Source of the DNA: Qipengyuania aurantiaca
Lineage (GTDB): Bacteria > Pseudomonadota > Alphaproteobacteria > Sphingomonadales > Sphingomonadaceae
Assembly (NCBI RefSeq): GCF_019711375.1
Contig: NZ_CP081295.1
Coordinates: 1,178,001-1,242,000, forward strand
DNA length: 64,000 nt
Direction of reading: 5' to 3'
The first letter of the stretch is position 1. The number at the start of each line of letters is the position of its first letter. This document shows positions 7,606-17,781 of the stretch, piece by piece. Both the position numbers and the translations under genes were made by a program. Below the pieces are notes generated by a model. It was not told the origin of the DNA, searched no databases, and was given only the letters and a program-made list of their open reading frames with translations.

Positions 7606-8570
7606 GGGGTGGCCTCCGCTTCCAGTTGGCGCGCCGCCGCTGCGCCCGCGATCTCGACAAAGGCGTCATGCAGGCCGGCGCGTTCGATCGAGAGCGACAG
7701 GATACCCGCCTCGCCATCGATCAGGCGTTTGAGCAGCGCCTCGATCCCGCTTTCGGGGATCGGGAAATACCAGAAATGCCCGCCGCCTTCCTTGGCGTCG
7801 TGGCGGGCGTCGGCGGGCAGGGCGCTGCGCCAGTCGCCCTCTTCGCGCTGCGTTTCGAGGCGGACCTGCGCCGGAATGCGGTCCCGCGCGGCGTCGACCG
7901 AGCCGGCATAGGGCACGCGGCCCCCGGCGATGATCGCGACGTCGTTGCACAGGCGCTCGGCGTGGTGGATCACGTGGGTCGAGAAGATCACTGTGGTGCC
8001 GTCTTTCGCCAAGTCGCGGATCATGACCTCAAGCTTGCCTTGATTGATCGCGTCGAGACCGCTGAAGGGTTCGTCGAACACCACCAGCTTCGGTCGGTGC
8101 ACCAGCGTTCCGAGCAGCTGGACCGTCTGTGCCATGCCTTTCGAGAGCTGCCGGATCTGCCGGTCGATGGCGTGACCCATCCCGTGCCCTTCGAGCAATT
8201 CGCGCCCGCGCTTGCGCCCTTCGTCCAGCGAAAGACCGCGCAGTGCGCCCATGAAAGCGATGGCCTCGTCGCATTTCATCGCCGGGTAGAGGCCGCGCTC
8301 TTCGGGGAGGTAGCCGATCCACTTGGCGATTTCGTGCGGGCGGTCGTGCCCGAAGACCCGGCGCACGCCCTCGTCCGGGTCGATGATGCCCAGCAGCATC
8401 CGCAGCGTCGTTGTCTTGCCCGCACCATTGGGGCCGAGAATGCCGTAAATCGCGCCCTTAGGGACGGAGATATCGACCCCGTCGACCGCCAGCGTATCGT
8501 CGAACCGCTTGACCAGCCCGCGCGCGTCGATGGCGAGGCTGTTCTTGTGTTGATCGTCGTTTCGCGACAT
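7602..8570 (-). CDS. ABC transporter ATP-binding protein (NatA-like)
   Basis: ATPase subunit of 322 residues partnering the permease just downstream. Walker A is GPNGAGKT (46-53), the signature LSKGMAQ, Walker B LVVFDEPFSGLD and the switch histidine in STHVIHH. About 90 residues after the nucleotide-binding domain form the extra C-terminal region (DUF4162-like) common in ABC-2 export ATPases. The signature has LSKGM instead of LSGGQ, which is frequent in this subgroup. The gene is divergent from queG, 65 bases apart. Confidence 0.92.
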   Translation of the reverse strand: MSRNDDQHKNSLAIDARGLVKRFDDTLAVDGVDISVPKGAIYGILGPNGAGKTTTLRMLLGIIDPDEGVRRVFGHDRPHEIAKWIGYLPEERGLYPAMKCDEAIAFMGALRGLSLDEGRKRGRELLEGHGMGHAIDRQIRQLSKGMAQTVQLLGTLVHRPKLVVFDEPFSGLDAINQGKLEVMIRDLAKDGTTVIFSTHVIHHAERLCNDVAIIAGGRVPYAGSVDAARDRIPAQVRLETQREEGDWRSALPADARHDAKEGGGHFWYFPIPESGIEALLKRLIDGEAGILSLSIERAGLHDAFVEIAGAAAARQLEAEATP

Positions 8571-8635
8571 CGCGTGTCCGGCTCCCCTGCTGGGAGCGAG
8601 TTAACCGCGCGATGTGAACGGGAGCAACAGCAAGT

Positions 8636-9712
8636 TTGGTTAAGGCCGCGTCACTGGAGGAATTGCAGGGTGCGCTTAGGGAAATGGCGCGCGAGTTGGG
8701 CTTCGTCGCCTGCGGCTTTACGGGGGCGGGCGGCGATCCCCTGCGTAGCGAGCGGTTCGAGGAGTGGCTGGGCGAAGGGCGCCATGGCTCGATGGAATGG
8801 ATGGAATGCCGCAAGCTCCAGCGCGCCTCGCCGCAAGGCCTGTGGCCCGAAGCGCAGAGCGTGATCGCGCTCGGCATGAGCTACGCGCCCGATGGCGATC
8901 CGCTGGCGCTGGAAGGGGATGACGAGAAGGCCCGCATCTCCGTCTATGCGCAGGGGCGCGATTATCACGACGTGGTGAAGAAGGCGCTGAAGGCGCTCGC
9001 GCGGTGGCTCATTGAGCGGGAGCCGCAGAGCGAACTCAAGGTTTTCGTCGACACCGCGCCGGTGATGGAAAAGCCGCTGGGGCAGGCGGCGGGGATCGGC
9101 TGGCAAGGCAAGCACACCAATCTCGTCAGCCGCGAGCATGGCAGTTGGCTGTTCCTCGGCGCGATCTATTCGACGCTGCCCTTCGCGCCCGACGAGACCC
9201 ATCGCGACCTGTGCGGCAACTGCCGCGCCTGCCAAGATGCCTGCCCGACCGATGCGTTCCCCACGCCCTACAAGCTCGATGCGCGGCGCTGCATTTCCTA
9301 CCTCACGATCGAGCACAAGGGCCCGATCCCCGAGGAATTTCGCGAGAGCCTGGGCAACCGCATCTATGGGTGCGACGATTGCCTTGCGGTGTGCCCGTGG
9401 AACAAGTTCGCCGATGCCGCGCACCGGCACATCAAGCTGGCCCCGCGCGAAGAGCTAATCGCCCCGCGCCTCGCTGAATTCCTAGAATTCGACGATGCGG
9501 GGTTCCGGCAGTTCTTCTCCGGCTCGCCGATCAAGCGCGTCGGGCGCAACCGGTTCGTGCGCAACTGCCTCTATGCGGCGGGAAACAGCGGCAATGCGGA
9601 ATTGCTCGCCCCGGTCGAGGCACTGCGAGGTGACGAGGACCCTGTCGTGGCAGAAGCCGCCGACTGGGCCGCCAGAAAGCTTGGAGCAAAACCCCAAAGC
9701 CGTTCGGGCTGA
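8636..9712 (+). CDS. queG: Epoxyqueuosine reductase
   Basis: Cobalamin- and iron-sulfur-dependent enzyme that reduces epoxyqueuosine to queuosine in the wobble position of GUN-anticodon tRNAs. The product has 358 residues, close to the usual length. The catalytic aspartate is in FVDTAP (Asp139), and two [4Fe-4S] clusters are marked by [12 protein letters not shown] (Cys193, 196, 199, 203) and CDDCLAVCP (Cys246, 249, 253). The start appears to be TTG at 8636, with GGGAG about 11 bases upstream; the next ATG would remove 16 residues of a plausible N-terminal helix. The last codons, including the TGA, lie inside an intergenic hairpin repeat (9700-9792), so the extreme C-terminus has been set by that element. 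Confidence 0.92.
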   Translation: MVKAASLEELQGALREMARELGFVACGFTGAGGDPLRSERFEEWLGEGRHGSMEWMECRKLQRASPQGLWPEAQSVIALGMSYAPDGDPLALEGDDEKARISVYAQGRDYHDVVKKALKALARWLIEREPQSELKVFVDTAPVMEKPLGQAAGIGWQGKHTNLVSREHGSWLFLGAIYSTLPFAPDETHRDLCGNCRACQDACPTDAFPTPYKLDARRCISYLTIEHKGPIPEEFRESLGNRIYGCDDCLAVCPWNKFADAAHRHIKLAPREELIAPRLAEFLEFDDAGFRQFFSGSPIKRVGRNRFVRNCLYAAGNSGNAELLAPVEALRGDEDPVVAEAADWAARKLGAKPQSRSG

Positions 9713-9792
9713 GCTTGTCGAAGCCCTGCACTTTTCTTCCGGCGCAGGTCCAGAAGTGAAGGACGGCCCTTCGACAGGCTCAGGGCGAACGG
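9700..9792. repeat. Large inverted repeat (sphingomonad intergenic hairpin element)
   Basis: The left arm CCGTTCGGGCTGAGCTTGTC (continuing to 9726) and the right arm at 9765-9792 are inverted copies of one ~27-base unit whose consensus end is CCGTTCGCCCTGAGC. Between them, TGCACTTTTCTT and AGAAGTGAAG form a weaker inner stem. The unit matches a short interspersed repeat I recall from many sphingomonad genomes. It sits between convergent genes and may end transcription in both directions. The left arm supplies the last codons and stop of queG. Confidence 0.8.
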
Positions 9793-9801
9793 AGCTCGGT
9801 G

Positions 9802-11028
9802 TTAGCCCATCTCCTTGAGGGGCACTTCGGTGTCCGCCAGCAGGTCGGGATCGATCTCGGCGCGGTTCATCACCAGCTTGCGCCCTTGCGCATAGTCGCG
9901 CGTGTTGTTGACGCAATCGAGCGCGATGACACGGCCCTCCTTCAAATAGATCAGGCTGAATTTGCGCGCCTCGTGGTCGCCGCGCAGCACCGACTGGTCG
10001 TAACCGTTCGAAATGCCGACGGTCTGGAGACGGAGGTCGTACTGGTTCGACCAGAACCACGGAACCGCGTCGTAATCCTGCTTGTCGCCCATGATCGCCT
10101 TGGCCGCGACGCTCGCCATGTCGTTGGCGTTCTGGACCGATTCGAGCCGGATAACCGCGTTGTCGGCATAGGGGTTGGCGTGGGCGGCGCAGTCGCCGAT
10201 GGCGTAGATATCGTCGAGTGAGGTGCGGCAGAAGCTGTCCACGTCCACGCCATTGGTGCCCGCGGCGCCCGCAGCAATCAGCGGTCCGACCGAGGGCACG
10301 ATGCCGATGCCCACGATCACCACTTCGCAGGCCAGAGTCTCGCCGCTCGACAGGGTGACGCCCGTGACTTTCTCGCCGTCGCCTTCGATCCGTTCGACGC
10401 CCGCTTCGAGGCGAATGTCCACGCCCTGCTTGCGATGTTCGGCGGCGTAAAAATCGGAAATCTCGGGGCCAGCCACGCGGGCGAGCACCCGATCCTGCAT
10501 CTCGACCACGGTCACGTCGAGGTCGAGCTTGCGCAGCACCGCCGCCGCTTCCAGTCCGATATAGCCGCCGCCCACCACGACCGCACGGCGCGCGCCGGCG
10601 GCGAGTTCGTCCTTCAGGCTGTCGGTATCGCGGCGGCTGCGGATGGTGTGGATGCCGGCCAGTTCCGCGCCCGGGCAGCCGAGCCGCCGCGGATCCCCGC
10701 CGCCCGCCCAGATGAGCTTGCGATAGCTGACCGAGCTCTCGTCCGAGAGCGACAGGACGCGGCGCATCCAGTCGACCTCGTTGACATTTGCGCCGAGCCG
10801 CAGGGTCACGTTGCGCTCCGCCCAGAACGCTTCAGGACGGATGAGGATTTTCTCGAAGGGTTTGTCGCCTGCGAGATATTCCTTCGACAGCGGCGGGCGT
10901 TCGTAGGGCGGGTTGCGATCGCGGCTGACCATGAGGATCGAATCCTCATGGCCGGCCTGGCGCAGGGCTATCGCCGCCTGCGCGCCGCCGTGCCCGGACC
11001 CCACGATGACGACGTCATAATGCTCCAT
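9802..11028 (-). CDS. FAD-dependent pyridine nucleotide-disulfide oxidoreductase (ferredoxin/rubredoxin reductase type)
   Basis: Flavoprotein of 408 residues that moves electrons from NAD(P)H to a ferredoxin or rubredoxin. The N-terminal FAD-binding motif is GSGHGG (10-15), a second dinucleotide fold has [13 protein letters not shown] near residue 147, and DIYAIGDCA near residue 277 is the FAD-contacting motif. The C-terminal domain ([14 protein letters not shown]) matches oxygenase-coupled ferredoxin reductases such as PdR/ThcD. A start at 11049 would add seven residues. It could supply electrons to the P450s in this window, but no ferredoxin gene is adjacent, so the link is inferred. Confidence 0.88.
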   Translation of the reverse strand: MEHYDVVIVGSGHGGAQAAIALRQAGHEDSILMVSRDRNPPYERPPLSKEYLAGDKPFEKILIRPEAFWAERNVTLRLGANVNEVDWMRRVLSLSDESSVSYRKLIWAGGGDPRRLGCPGAELAGIHTIRSRRDTDSLKDELAAGARRAVVVGGGYIGLEAAAVLRKLDLDVTVVEMQDRVLARVAGPEISDFYAAEHRKQGVDIRLEAGVERIEGDGEKVTGVTLSSGETLACEVVIVGIGIVPSVGPLIAAGAAGTNGVDVDSFCRTSLDDIYAIGDCAAHANPYADNAVIRLESVQNANDMASVAAKAIMGDKQDYDAVPWFWSNQYDLRLQTVGISNGYDQSVLRGDHEARKFSLIYLKEGRVIALDCVNNTRDYAQGRKLVMNRAEIDPDLLADTEVPLKEMG

Positions 11029-11080
11029 GGGCGCGGTGGCTGGCCGCAAACGCGCTTCTGGTCAAGCCTTGCGCGGCCAA

Positions 11081-14000
11081 TCACCGCGCCAGGAGGTTGC
11101 GCGCCATGCTGGCGATCTGGGCAAGCATGGCGGGCGCGACCGGGGTCTGGCCCTGCGCGCGTTCGACCATCGACTTGAACTGACGCACGGCGACTTCGTG
11201 GTCGGCCAGCCAGTTCTCGACCACCTGCGGCATGTCCTTCTTCGCATCCTTGCGGCGAGAGAGGCGGCGCAGCAATTCGAGCCGCATCTGCTGGAAATCG
11301 CGCGCGAGGCCGGAGACGAGCAGGCGCTCCCACACGTCCGAAGGGACCATGGTCGCCGCGACGCTCTGCGCCCAGTCGATGCCGAGCTTGGCACCGATGT
11401 CGGTGAAGCCCTCGGTAATCATCCGCGCGCCGATTTCTGTATCGCTCGCCAGCTGGGCGAGGCCAACCGACCCGTCGAGGTCGAACATATGCGTGACCCG
11501 CGCGGCCATGGCATCGCTCGCACCGGCGGTCGTGAACTTCTCGTGCAGCTTGGAAGACTGGGCCTTCAACTCGCTGCCGAGCAGCTGGTCGGTGTCCTTG
11601 ACCAGCATGGTCACGCCCTTGCCGAGTTCGGCGACCATGTCCGCCGGCTTCACGCGGCCAGCGCCGGTGCGCAGCACGTCGGACATGAGGTTGGCCGTGG
11701 CTGCCGCAAGCCGGTCGAACATGAGCAGGCGCGCGCCTTCTTCCATCTTCGCCGTATCGAGTTCGGCCCACAGGGTGCGCAGGTCGAAGAGGTGGGCGAC
11801 CGCGACGAAGCTGGCTGCGACCTGCGAAAGCTCGACGCCTTCCTCTTCCGCCAGTTCGAAGGGGTGGATGATGCCGAGGCGGTTGACCATGGCGTTCGCC
11901 AGCTTGGTCGCGATGATTTCGCGGCGCAGGCGATGGTTGTCGATCTGCGCCTTGAACTTCTTGCGCATCGGCTCGGGGAAGCTGCGCAGGAGCAGGTCTT
12001 CGAGGATCGGATCGTCGGGCAGGTCGCTCGATTCGATCGCGTCCTGCAGCACCAGCTTGGTCGAGGAGAGCAGCACGGCGAGTTCGGGCCGGGTCAGGCC
12101 CATGCCGTCCGCCGCGCGGCGCTGTAGCGTCTGGTTGTCCGCCAGCCCTTCGGTCCGGCGGTCGAGATTGCCGCCCGCCTCGAGCGTTTCGATAAGATGG
12201 AGCTGCGAGTTCATCGCGCGGTCGCCGCCGATTTCGGCAATCGAGAGCGCGAGCGCCTGCAGGCGATTGTCTTCCAGCACCAGCGCGCTGACCTCGTCGG
12301 TCATCTCTTCGAGCAGCTTCACGCGCTTGGGCTCGGTCAGCTTGCCGTTGCGCTTGGCCGCAGCCAGCGCGATCTTGATGTTGACCTCGTTGTCCGAGCA
12401 ATCGACGCCGGCCGAATTGTCGATGAAGTCGGTGTTGCAGCGCCCGCCATTGTGCGAGAATTCGATGCGTCCGGCCTGGGTCGCGCCGAGATTGGCGCCT
12501 TCGCCGATGACACGGGCGCGGACTTCCTTCGCATCGACGCGCAGCACGTCGTTGGCCGGGTCGCCGACCTGCACGTTGTTCTCGGCCGAAGCCTTGATGT
12601 AGGTGCCGATGCCGCCGAACCAGATGAGGTCGACCGGGGCCTTGAGTATGCCCGAAATCAGCGCCTCGGGCTCGATCTCCGACACGTCGAGTGCGAGCAC
12701 CTTCTGCATTGCCTTGGACAGCTTGATGGTCTTCGCATCGCGCGGATAGATGCCGCCGCCGCGCGAGATGAGGTCGGAATTGTAATCCTCCCAGCTCGAA
12801 CGCGGCAGGTCGAACATGCGCGCGCGTTCCTTCCAGCTCTTGGCCGGATCGGGATCGGGGTCGAGGAAGATGTGGCGATGGTCGAAGGCCGCGACCAGCT
12901 TGATTGCTTTCGAGAGCAGCATGCCGTTGCCGAACACGTCGCCCGACATATCGCCGCAGCCGACGACCTGGATCGGGTCCGACTGAACGTCGATGCCCAT
13001 TTCGAGGAAGTGGCGCTGGACGCTGACCCACGCGCCCTTGGCGGTGATGCCCATGGCCTTGTGGTCGTAACCCTTCGAGCCGCCGGACGCGAAGGCGTCG
13101 TCGAGCCAGAAGTCCTTCGATTCCGCAATAGCGTTGGCCACGTCGGAGAAGCGCGCGGTGCCCTTGTCGGCGGCGACCACGAAATAGGGGTCTTCGCCAT
13201 CGGTGATGACGACATTTTCGGGGTGCACGACCTTGTCGTCGACGATGTTGTCGGTGACCGACAGCAGAGTGCGGATGAAGACCTCGTAAGCTCCCTGTCC
13301 CTCGGCCGCCCAGCCTTCGCGGTCGAGCGCGGGATCGGGCAACTGCTTGGGATAGAAGCCGCCCTTTGCGCCGGTCGGCACGATCACGGCGTTCTTGACG
13401 CGCTGCGCCTTCATGAGCCCCAAGATTTCGGTACGGAAGTCGTCGCGCCGGTCGGACCAGCGAAGCCCGCCGCGCGCTACCGGGCCGGAGCGCAAATGGA
13501 TGCCTTCGACACGGCGCGAATAGACGAAGATTTCGCGCCAGGGCAGCGGCTTGGGCAGGTTGGGGACCTTGGCGCTGTCGATCTTGAACGCCAAGGCCTC
13601 GCTCGCCGCCGGGGCGAAGGAATTGGTGCGCAAGATCGCGTCGATCAGCGCGTTGTAGAGGCGCAGCAAGCGGTCGTCGTTGATCGCCTTCACCTTCGAG
13701 AGGCCGCGCTTGATCGTGGCGCGCGCGTCCTCGATAGCCTCCTCGCGGCTGCCCTTGAATTCAGGGTCGTGGCGCGCGGTGAAGAGGTCGATCAGCGCCG
13801 CGGTGATGTCGGCGTTCTTCGCCAGCGCATCGACCACGGTGTAGATGGTGAAGCCCATGCCGGTCTGGCGCAGGTAGCGATAGAAGGCGCGCAGCCAGTC
13901 GGTCTGCGCCGCGCCGAGGCCGGCTTCGGCAACGAGGCGGTTGAAGACATCGTTTTCCGCATGGCCGTTGAGCACGGAAGCGACCGCGTCTTCGATCTCA

Positions 14001-15787
14001 GCCGCGCGTTCGACGAGATCGTCTGCTTCCACGCCGGTAGCCAGCGTCAGCTTGAAATCGTGGATCGTGCCGAGGTCGGCGTCCTTAAGCACGGTCGGCA
14101 TTTCCGATTGCACGTGGAAGCCGAAATTCTCCAGCACCGGCACGGCGTCGGACAGCGGCAGGCTGCCTTCGGCCTGGTAGAGCTTGAGGCGCAGGCAGGC
14201 CGGATCGTCGCGTTCGCACAGGTAGAGTCGCGCGCCGCGATGGGGCGGGTCGGGATGCTCTTCCTCGTCCGCGTGGATGCCCAGCGCGCGCAGGCGGGCG
14301 ATGTCCTCGGCCGCCTCGCGCGGGCCGAAGCGGGCGCGGTAGGCGGTGGGGAAATGCTCGGCAAAGCGCATGGTGAGCGCGGCCGCACGGCCCTTGTCGA
14401 CGAGATTGACCAGCTCGTTCTCGACCGCCTCGCTCCAGCCGCGCAAAAGGGTTTGCAGCTGTTCTTCGAGCACGGCTTCGTCGGGCGCCCGCGCGCCGTC
14501 GCGAATATCGAGCACGAAGCGGAGCATGGCGAGATTGCCCCCTTCCACTTCGAGGCTCCAGTCGAGCAGGCGCGCGGCGGCGTTTTCTTCGAGCAGCGAC
14601 TTGATCTGCAGGCGCACCTGCGTCGCCAGCATGTCGCGCGGCAGCCAGACGAAGGCGAAGAGGTGGCGGGCCAGCGGCGCCTCGACCAGCGCAAGGCGCG
14701 GGCGCGGGCGGTCGACCAGCGCCATCATGGTGGTGGCGACGCGCTCGGTGTCTTCTTCGCTGAAGCCGATCAGGAGATCGTGCGGCAGAGCGGTCATCGC
14801 GTGGACCAGCGCCTTGCCGGCGTGGCCACCCTCGTCGAAATTCAGCCGCTCGCGGATTCCGTCGAGGCGCTGGCGCAGGATCGGCACGGCGCGCGGCGGT
14901 GCGGCGAGCGCGGCGCTCGTCCAGACGCCGGCATGGACCGACAGCGCGACGATTTTCTTGCCCTCGCGGCGCGGCACGATGAAGAGGTCGAGCGGCACGT
15001 GGCGATGCACGCGGCTGATGTGGTTGGCCTTGATGATCAGCGGCGTGCGCTGTTCGCCCTTGCCCTCGAACCATTTGAAGGCCCGTTCGTAGCTTGCGTC
15101 GACCAGCAGTTCGGGCTCGCCTGCGCGGCAGATGCCGAGGGGGCTTTCGAAGCTGCCGTCGCGCAGGCGCACGACATGGCCCAATTGCGTGAGCATGCCG
15201 CTGTCCAGCCATTCGAGCAGGGCGCGGCCTTCCTCGTCTTCCAGACCCGCGGCGTCGGCCTGCATCTGCTCTTGAAGCTTGGGCCAGTCGGCCACGGCAG
15301 CGCGGACATCGGCGAGGGTGGCGGCGAGTCTTTCCTCGAGCGCGCGACGCTGCTTGGCGTCGACCCGCGCGGTCTCGAGATAGATCATCGATTCCCAATA
15401 GGCATCCTCGGGCTCGCCCTCGCGGATGCGGTCGAGCGTGCAGTCGGCGGTGCGCTCGACCGGGACGACGGGGTGGACGAGCCGGTCGATCGAGATGCCC
15501 AGCGCGGCGATCGCGTTGGCGGTCGAATCGACCAGGAACGGCATGTCGTCGTTGATGATCGCGATGCGTGTGTAGCGATGGCCGTCGGTGACCGATTCCA
15601 CGGCCATGGCAACGTCGCCATATTCGCGGTTCTGTGCCGCTTCGACGACGAATTCCGCCGCCTCCTTCATCCGCGCACCGTCGAACGGCGTGTCGCCCGG
15701 CAGCAGCGAATCGCGCATGTGCTGCATGAGCGCCTTGGCCTGAGTTGCGGTGGTGGTGGCGGGCTTGGAACCGGTCTTGGAACCCAT
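11081..15787 (-). CDS. gdhB: NAD-specific glutamate dehydrogenase, 180-kDa type
   Basis: Oxidatively deaminates glutamate to 2-oxoglutarate with NAD, a catabolic route for amino-acid nitrogen and carbon. At 1568 residues it is the large-subunit GDH class of proteobacteria. The catalytic core lies in the middle: PTGAKGGFYPKQLP with the active-site lysine, then GCGDMSGDVFGNG, DPDPDP, and the nucleotide-binding segment VIGEGANLG. Long N-terminal (ACT-like regulatory repeats) and C-terminal helical regions flank it. GAGAGG lies before the ATG. The gene is monocistronic in appearance; the short gap to the FAD reductase (52 bases) allows read-through. With GOGAT at the right edge, both glutamate synthesis and breakdown enzymes are present. 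The symbol is used in the sense of the large NAD-GDH. Confidence 0.95.
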   Translation of the reverse strand: MGSKTGSKPATTTATQAKALMQHMRDSLLPGDTPFDGARMKEAAEFVVEAAQNREYGDVAMAVESVTDGHRYTRIAIINDDMPFLVDSTANAIAALGISIDRLVHPVVPVERTADCTLDRIREGEPEDAYWESMIYLETARVDAKQRRALEERLAATLADVRAAVADWPKLQEQMQADAAGLEDEEGRALLEWLDSGMLTQLGHVVRLRDGSFESPLGICRAGEPELLVDASYERAFKWFEGKGEQRTPLIIKANHISRVHRHVPLDLFIVPRREGKKIVALSVHAGVWTSAALAAPPRAVPILRQRLDGIRERLNFDEGGHAGKALVHAMTALPHDLLIGFSEEDTERVATTMMALVDRPRPRLALVEAPLARHLFAFVWLPRDMLATQVRLQIKSLLEENAAARLLDWSLEVEGGNLAMLRFVLDIRDGARAPDEAVLEEQLQTLLRGWSEAVENELVNLVDKGRAAALTMRFAEHFPTAYRARFGPREAAEDIARLRALGIHADEEEHPDPPHRGARLYLCERDDPACLRLKLYQAEGSLPLSDAVPVLENFGFHVQSEMPTVLKDADLGTIHDFKLTLATGVEADDLVERAAEIEDAVASVLNGHAENDVFNRLVAEAGLGAAQTDWLRAFYRYLRQTGMGFTIYTVVDALAKNADITAALIDLFTARHDPEFKGSREEAIEDARATIKRGLSKVKAINDDRLLRLYNALIDAILRTNSFAPAASEALAFKIDSAKVPNLPKPLPWREIFVYSRRVEGIHLRSGPVARGGLRWSDRRDDFRTEILGLMKAQRVKNAVIVPTGAKGGFYPKQLPDPALDREGWAAEGQGAYEVFIRTLLSVTDNIVDDKVVHPENVVITDGEDPYFVVAADKGTARFSDVANAIAESKDFWLDDAFASGGSKGYDHKAMGITAKGAWVSVQRHFLEMGIDVQSDPIQVVGCGDMSGDVFGNGMLLSKAIKLVAAFDHRHIFLDPDPDPAKSWKERARMFDLPRSSWEDYNSDLISRGGGIYPRDAKTIKLSKAMQKVLALDVSEIEPEALISGILKAPVDLIWFGGIGTYIKASAENNVQVGDPANDVLRVDAKEVRARVIGEGANLGATQAGRIEFSHNGGRCNTDFIDNSAGVDCSDNEVNIKIALAAAKRNGKLTEPKRVKLLEEMTDEVSALVLEDNRLQALALSIAEIGGDRAMNSQLHLIETLEAGGNLDRRTEGLADNQTLQRRAADGMGLTRPELAVLLSSTKLVLQDAIESSDLPDDPILEDLLLRSFPEPMRKKFKAQIDNHRLRREIIATKLANAMVNRLGIIHPFELAEEEGVELSQVAASFVAVAHLFDLRTLWAELDTAKMEEGARLLMFDRLAAATANLMSDVLRTGAGRVKPADMVAELGKGVTMLVKDTDQLLGSELKAQSSKLHEKFTTAGASDAMAARVTHMFDLDGSVGLAQLASDTEIGARMITEGFTDIGAKLGIDWAQSVAATMVPSDVWERLLVSGLARDFQQMRLELLRRLSRRKDAKKDMPQVVENWLADHEVAVRQFKSMVERAQGQTPVAPAMLAQIASMARNLLAR

Positions 15788-15949
15788 GTGGGGCCTCTCG
15801 CTTTTCTGGCGCGCGAATATTGCCGCGCCGTGAAATATCCGAGTCGTTGCCCGGATTGGTCAGGGGCGGCGATTAGGCCTGTTGGGAGGCGAGAGCAAGG
15901 CGGTGGGCGTGCATTTTTGCAAACCTATGCATGCCTCGTCGCCGTAGCG

Positions 15950-16924
15950 TCAGGAGAGCGCCTTCATGGCGCGCCCAAGGCTGTCGATCCGCCTCTGGGG
16001 ATCGAAGGTGGGACCTGCGAAGATGATCTCGTCGGCCTCTGTCCGCGCGACGAACTCGCGCACGGCAACAGCGCATTGGTCGGGCGTTCCGATGGCGCTC
16101 GCCTGCCCGATATGCGCCAGCATCGCCTGCGCGGTGGGCGGCAGCTGTTCGCGATAGCCTTCGACCGGCGGCTTCAGCTTGGATGGCTTGCCGGTGCGAA
16201 GCGCGACGAAGGCCTGCATCTGCGAGGTGGCGAGCAGTTCGGCATCGGCTTCGGTTTCGGCGCAGAAGAGGTTCATGGCCGCCATGACATGCGGTTTTTC
16301 GCACGCCTCGGACGGTTCGAAATTGCGGCGGTAAAGCTCGAGCGCCGCGTCGAGATGGTCGGGCGCGAAATGGCTCGCGAAAGCATAGGGAATGCCGAGC
16401 CGTGCAGCGAGGCTCGCGCCAAAGAGGCTCGATCCCAGCATCCAAAATTCCGGTTTCGCGCCAAGGCCGGGGGTTGGCGAAATCTCGCTCGTCCCGTCCA
16501 TATGCGCCATCAGTTCGACGACGTCCTGCGGGAACATCTCGGCGGCGCGGTGGAGGTCTTTCCTGAGCGCACGCTGGAGTTCGGGCCCTGCACCCGGAGC
16601 CCGGCCAAGGCCGAGGTCCACACGGCCGGGAAAGAGCGCGTCGAGCGTGCCGAACTGCTCGGCGATCTGGAATGGTGTGTGGTTGGGCAGCATGATCCCG
16701 CCCGAGCCGATGCGGATGGTGCTGGTGGCGTTGCCGACATGGGCCAGCACGACCGAGGTCGCGCCGCCGGCGATCCCTTCCATCGCGTGGTGTTCTGCCA
16801 CCCAGTAGCGTTTGCAGCCGGCTTCCTCGGCAGCCACGGCAAGCGCACTCGCGGCCTCGAACGCCTCGCCAAGGGTCCCGCCCTCACGAACAGGAACGAG
16901 ATCGAGGACGCTGTAAGCGGTCAT
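15950..16924 (-). CDS. LLM-class flavin-dependent monooxygenase (luciferase-like)
   Basis: TIM-barrel flavin oxidoreductase of 324 residues using FMNH2 or F420-like cofactors. Family features: YSVLDLVPVREGG at the start, RYWVAEHHAMEGIA near residue 42, IRIGSGGIMLPNH near residue 70, and DLGLGRAPG near residue 103, the pattern of the YhbW-type group 1 luciferase-like proteins. Substrate unknown. The start ATG overlaps the stop of the upstream TPR gene by four bases, so it belongs to a reverse-strand chain with the TPR and ABHD10-like genes. Confidence 0.88.
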   Translation of the reverse strand: MTAYSVLDLVPVREGGTLGEAFEAASALAVAAEEAGCKRYWVAEHHAMEGIAGGATSVVLAHVGNATSTIRIGSGGIMLPNHTPFQIAEQFGTLDALFPGRVDLGLGRAPGAGPELQRALRKDLHRAAEMFPQDVVELMAHMDGTSEISPTPGLGAKPEFWMLGSSLFGASLAARLGIPYAFASHFAPDHLDAALELYRRNFEPSEACEKPHVMAAMNLFCAETEADAELLATSQMQAFVALRTGKPSKLKPPVEGYREQLPPTAQAMLAHIGQASAIGTPDQCAVAVREFVARTEADEIIFAGPTFDPQRRIDSLGRAMKALS

Positions 16925-17781
16925 TCGTCTTCCGGTTCCTCGTCCGCCGGGCCAAGCTGGTCGAGATAGGTCTGCGCGCGGCTGGCCAGCGGCGTGCCGG
17001 GCGCAACCTCGATCACCGAGGCGAAACTGGCGCGTGCGTCTTCGGCGCGGCCCGACATGGCGGCGATCACGCCCGCTTCGAGGCCGACCTGCGGATCGCG
17101 CGGGGTGAGCATGGCGGCGCGCTCGATCTGCGCCTGCGCTTCGCCGAGCCGCTCCATCCGACGCGACAGCGTGGCGGACAGCAACCAGGCCTCGCCGTTG
17201 AGCGCGTTGGCTTCGCGCGCTTCGGCGAGGGCCAGCGCGGCGTCGTCGGCCCGGCCGTGGCGAACCATAACCCGGGCAAGGTCGACACGCAGCTCGCTAG
17301 CCAGCTCTCCGTCGGGCGCGGCCAGCGCCATGCCGCCTGCCCGGTCGAGCAGCGCGATGGCGCCTTCGAGGTCGCCCGAGGACACGGCCGCATTGCCGGC
17401 CATGGCCGCCAGCCTTGCGGCATAGGCGAGATTGTCCGCCGGTGCCTCGCCGCTGGCGAGTTCGAAGGCCTCGCGCGCTTCACCCATGCGTCCGAGCTGG
17501 ACCAGCGCCAGCCCGAGGCAATGCGCGCTTTGCGCAAAATCGAGATCGGTCTGGGCCACTTCGCGCCAGCTCTGCGCGAAATCGAGCGCCGATTGCGGAT
17601 CGCTCGACGCCTTGGTCAGGCAGCGTTGCAGATAGTTGGCCTGGGGCTGGGTCACGATGCGCGGCTCTTCACGCGGAGGGCGGTCGCGCAGTTCTTCGGG
17701 AATACCCGGCATGCCGCCCGCAGTAGGGTCCGGCCCGACTTGTGTGGCGAGGAGAGCGAAGGTGGCGAGGAGTGCGGTCAC
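16921..17781 (-). CDS. Tetratricopeptide-repeat protein, probably exported
   Basis: A 286-residue protein that starts with a short hydrophobic signal-like stretch (MTALLATFALLATQ) and a proline-rich linker, then helical repeats rich in Ala, Leu and Glu with TPR-like spacing (for example LGRMGEAREAFELAS, RHGRADDAALALAEA, MERLGEAQAQIERA, SGRAEDARASFASV). No enzymatic motif is present, so it is probably a protein-interaction scaffold in the periplasm. The start is GTG at 17781, overlapping the stop of the ABHD10-like gene as GTGA; a longer frame upstream runs through that gene and is unlikely to be used. The acidic tail ends DEEPEDE. Confidence 0.8.
   Translation of the reverse strand: MTALLATFALLATQVGPDPTAGGMPGIPEELRDRPPREEPRIVTQPQANYLQRCLTKASSDPQSALDFAQSWREVAQTDLDFAQSAHCLGLALVQLGRMGEAREAFELASGEAPADNLAYAARLAAMAGNAAVSSGDLEGAIALLDRAGGMALAAPDGELASELRVDLARVMVRHGRADDAALALAEAREANALNGEAWLLSATLSRRMERLGEAQAQIERAAMLTPRDPQVGLEAGVIAAMSGRAEDARASFASVIEVAPGTPLASRAQTYLDQLGPADEEPEDE

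Noticed and set aside
12197-16969. A 1590-codon open frame on the plus strand opposite the glutamate dehydrogenase and the LLM gene
   Set aside because: It mirrors the codon structure of well-identified minus-strand genes; its protein is low in complexity with no domain. Such frames are common opposite GC-rich genes.
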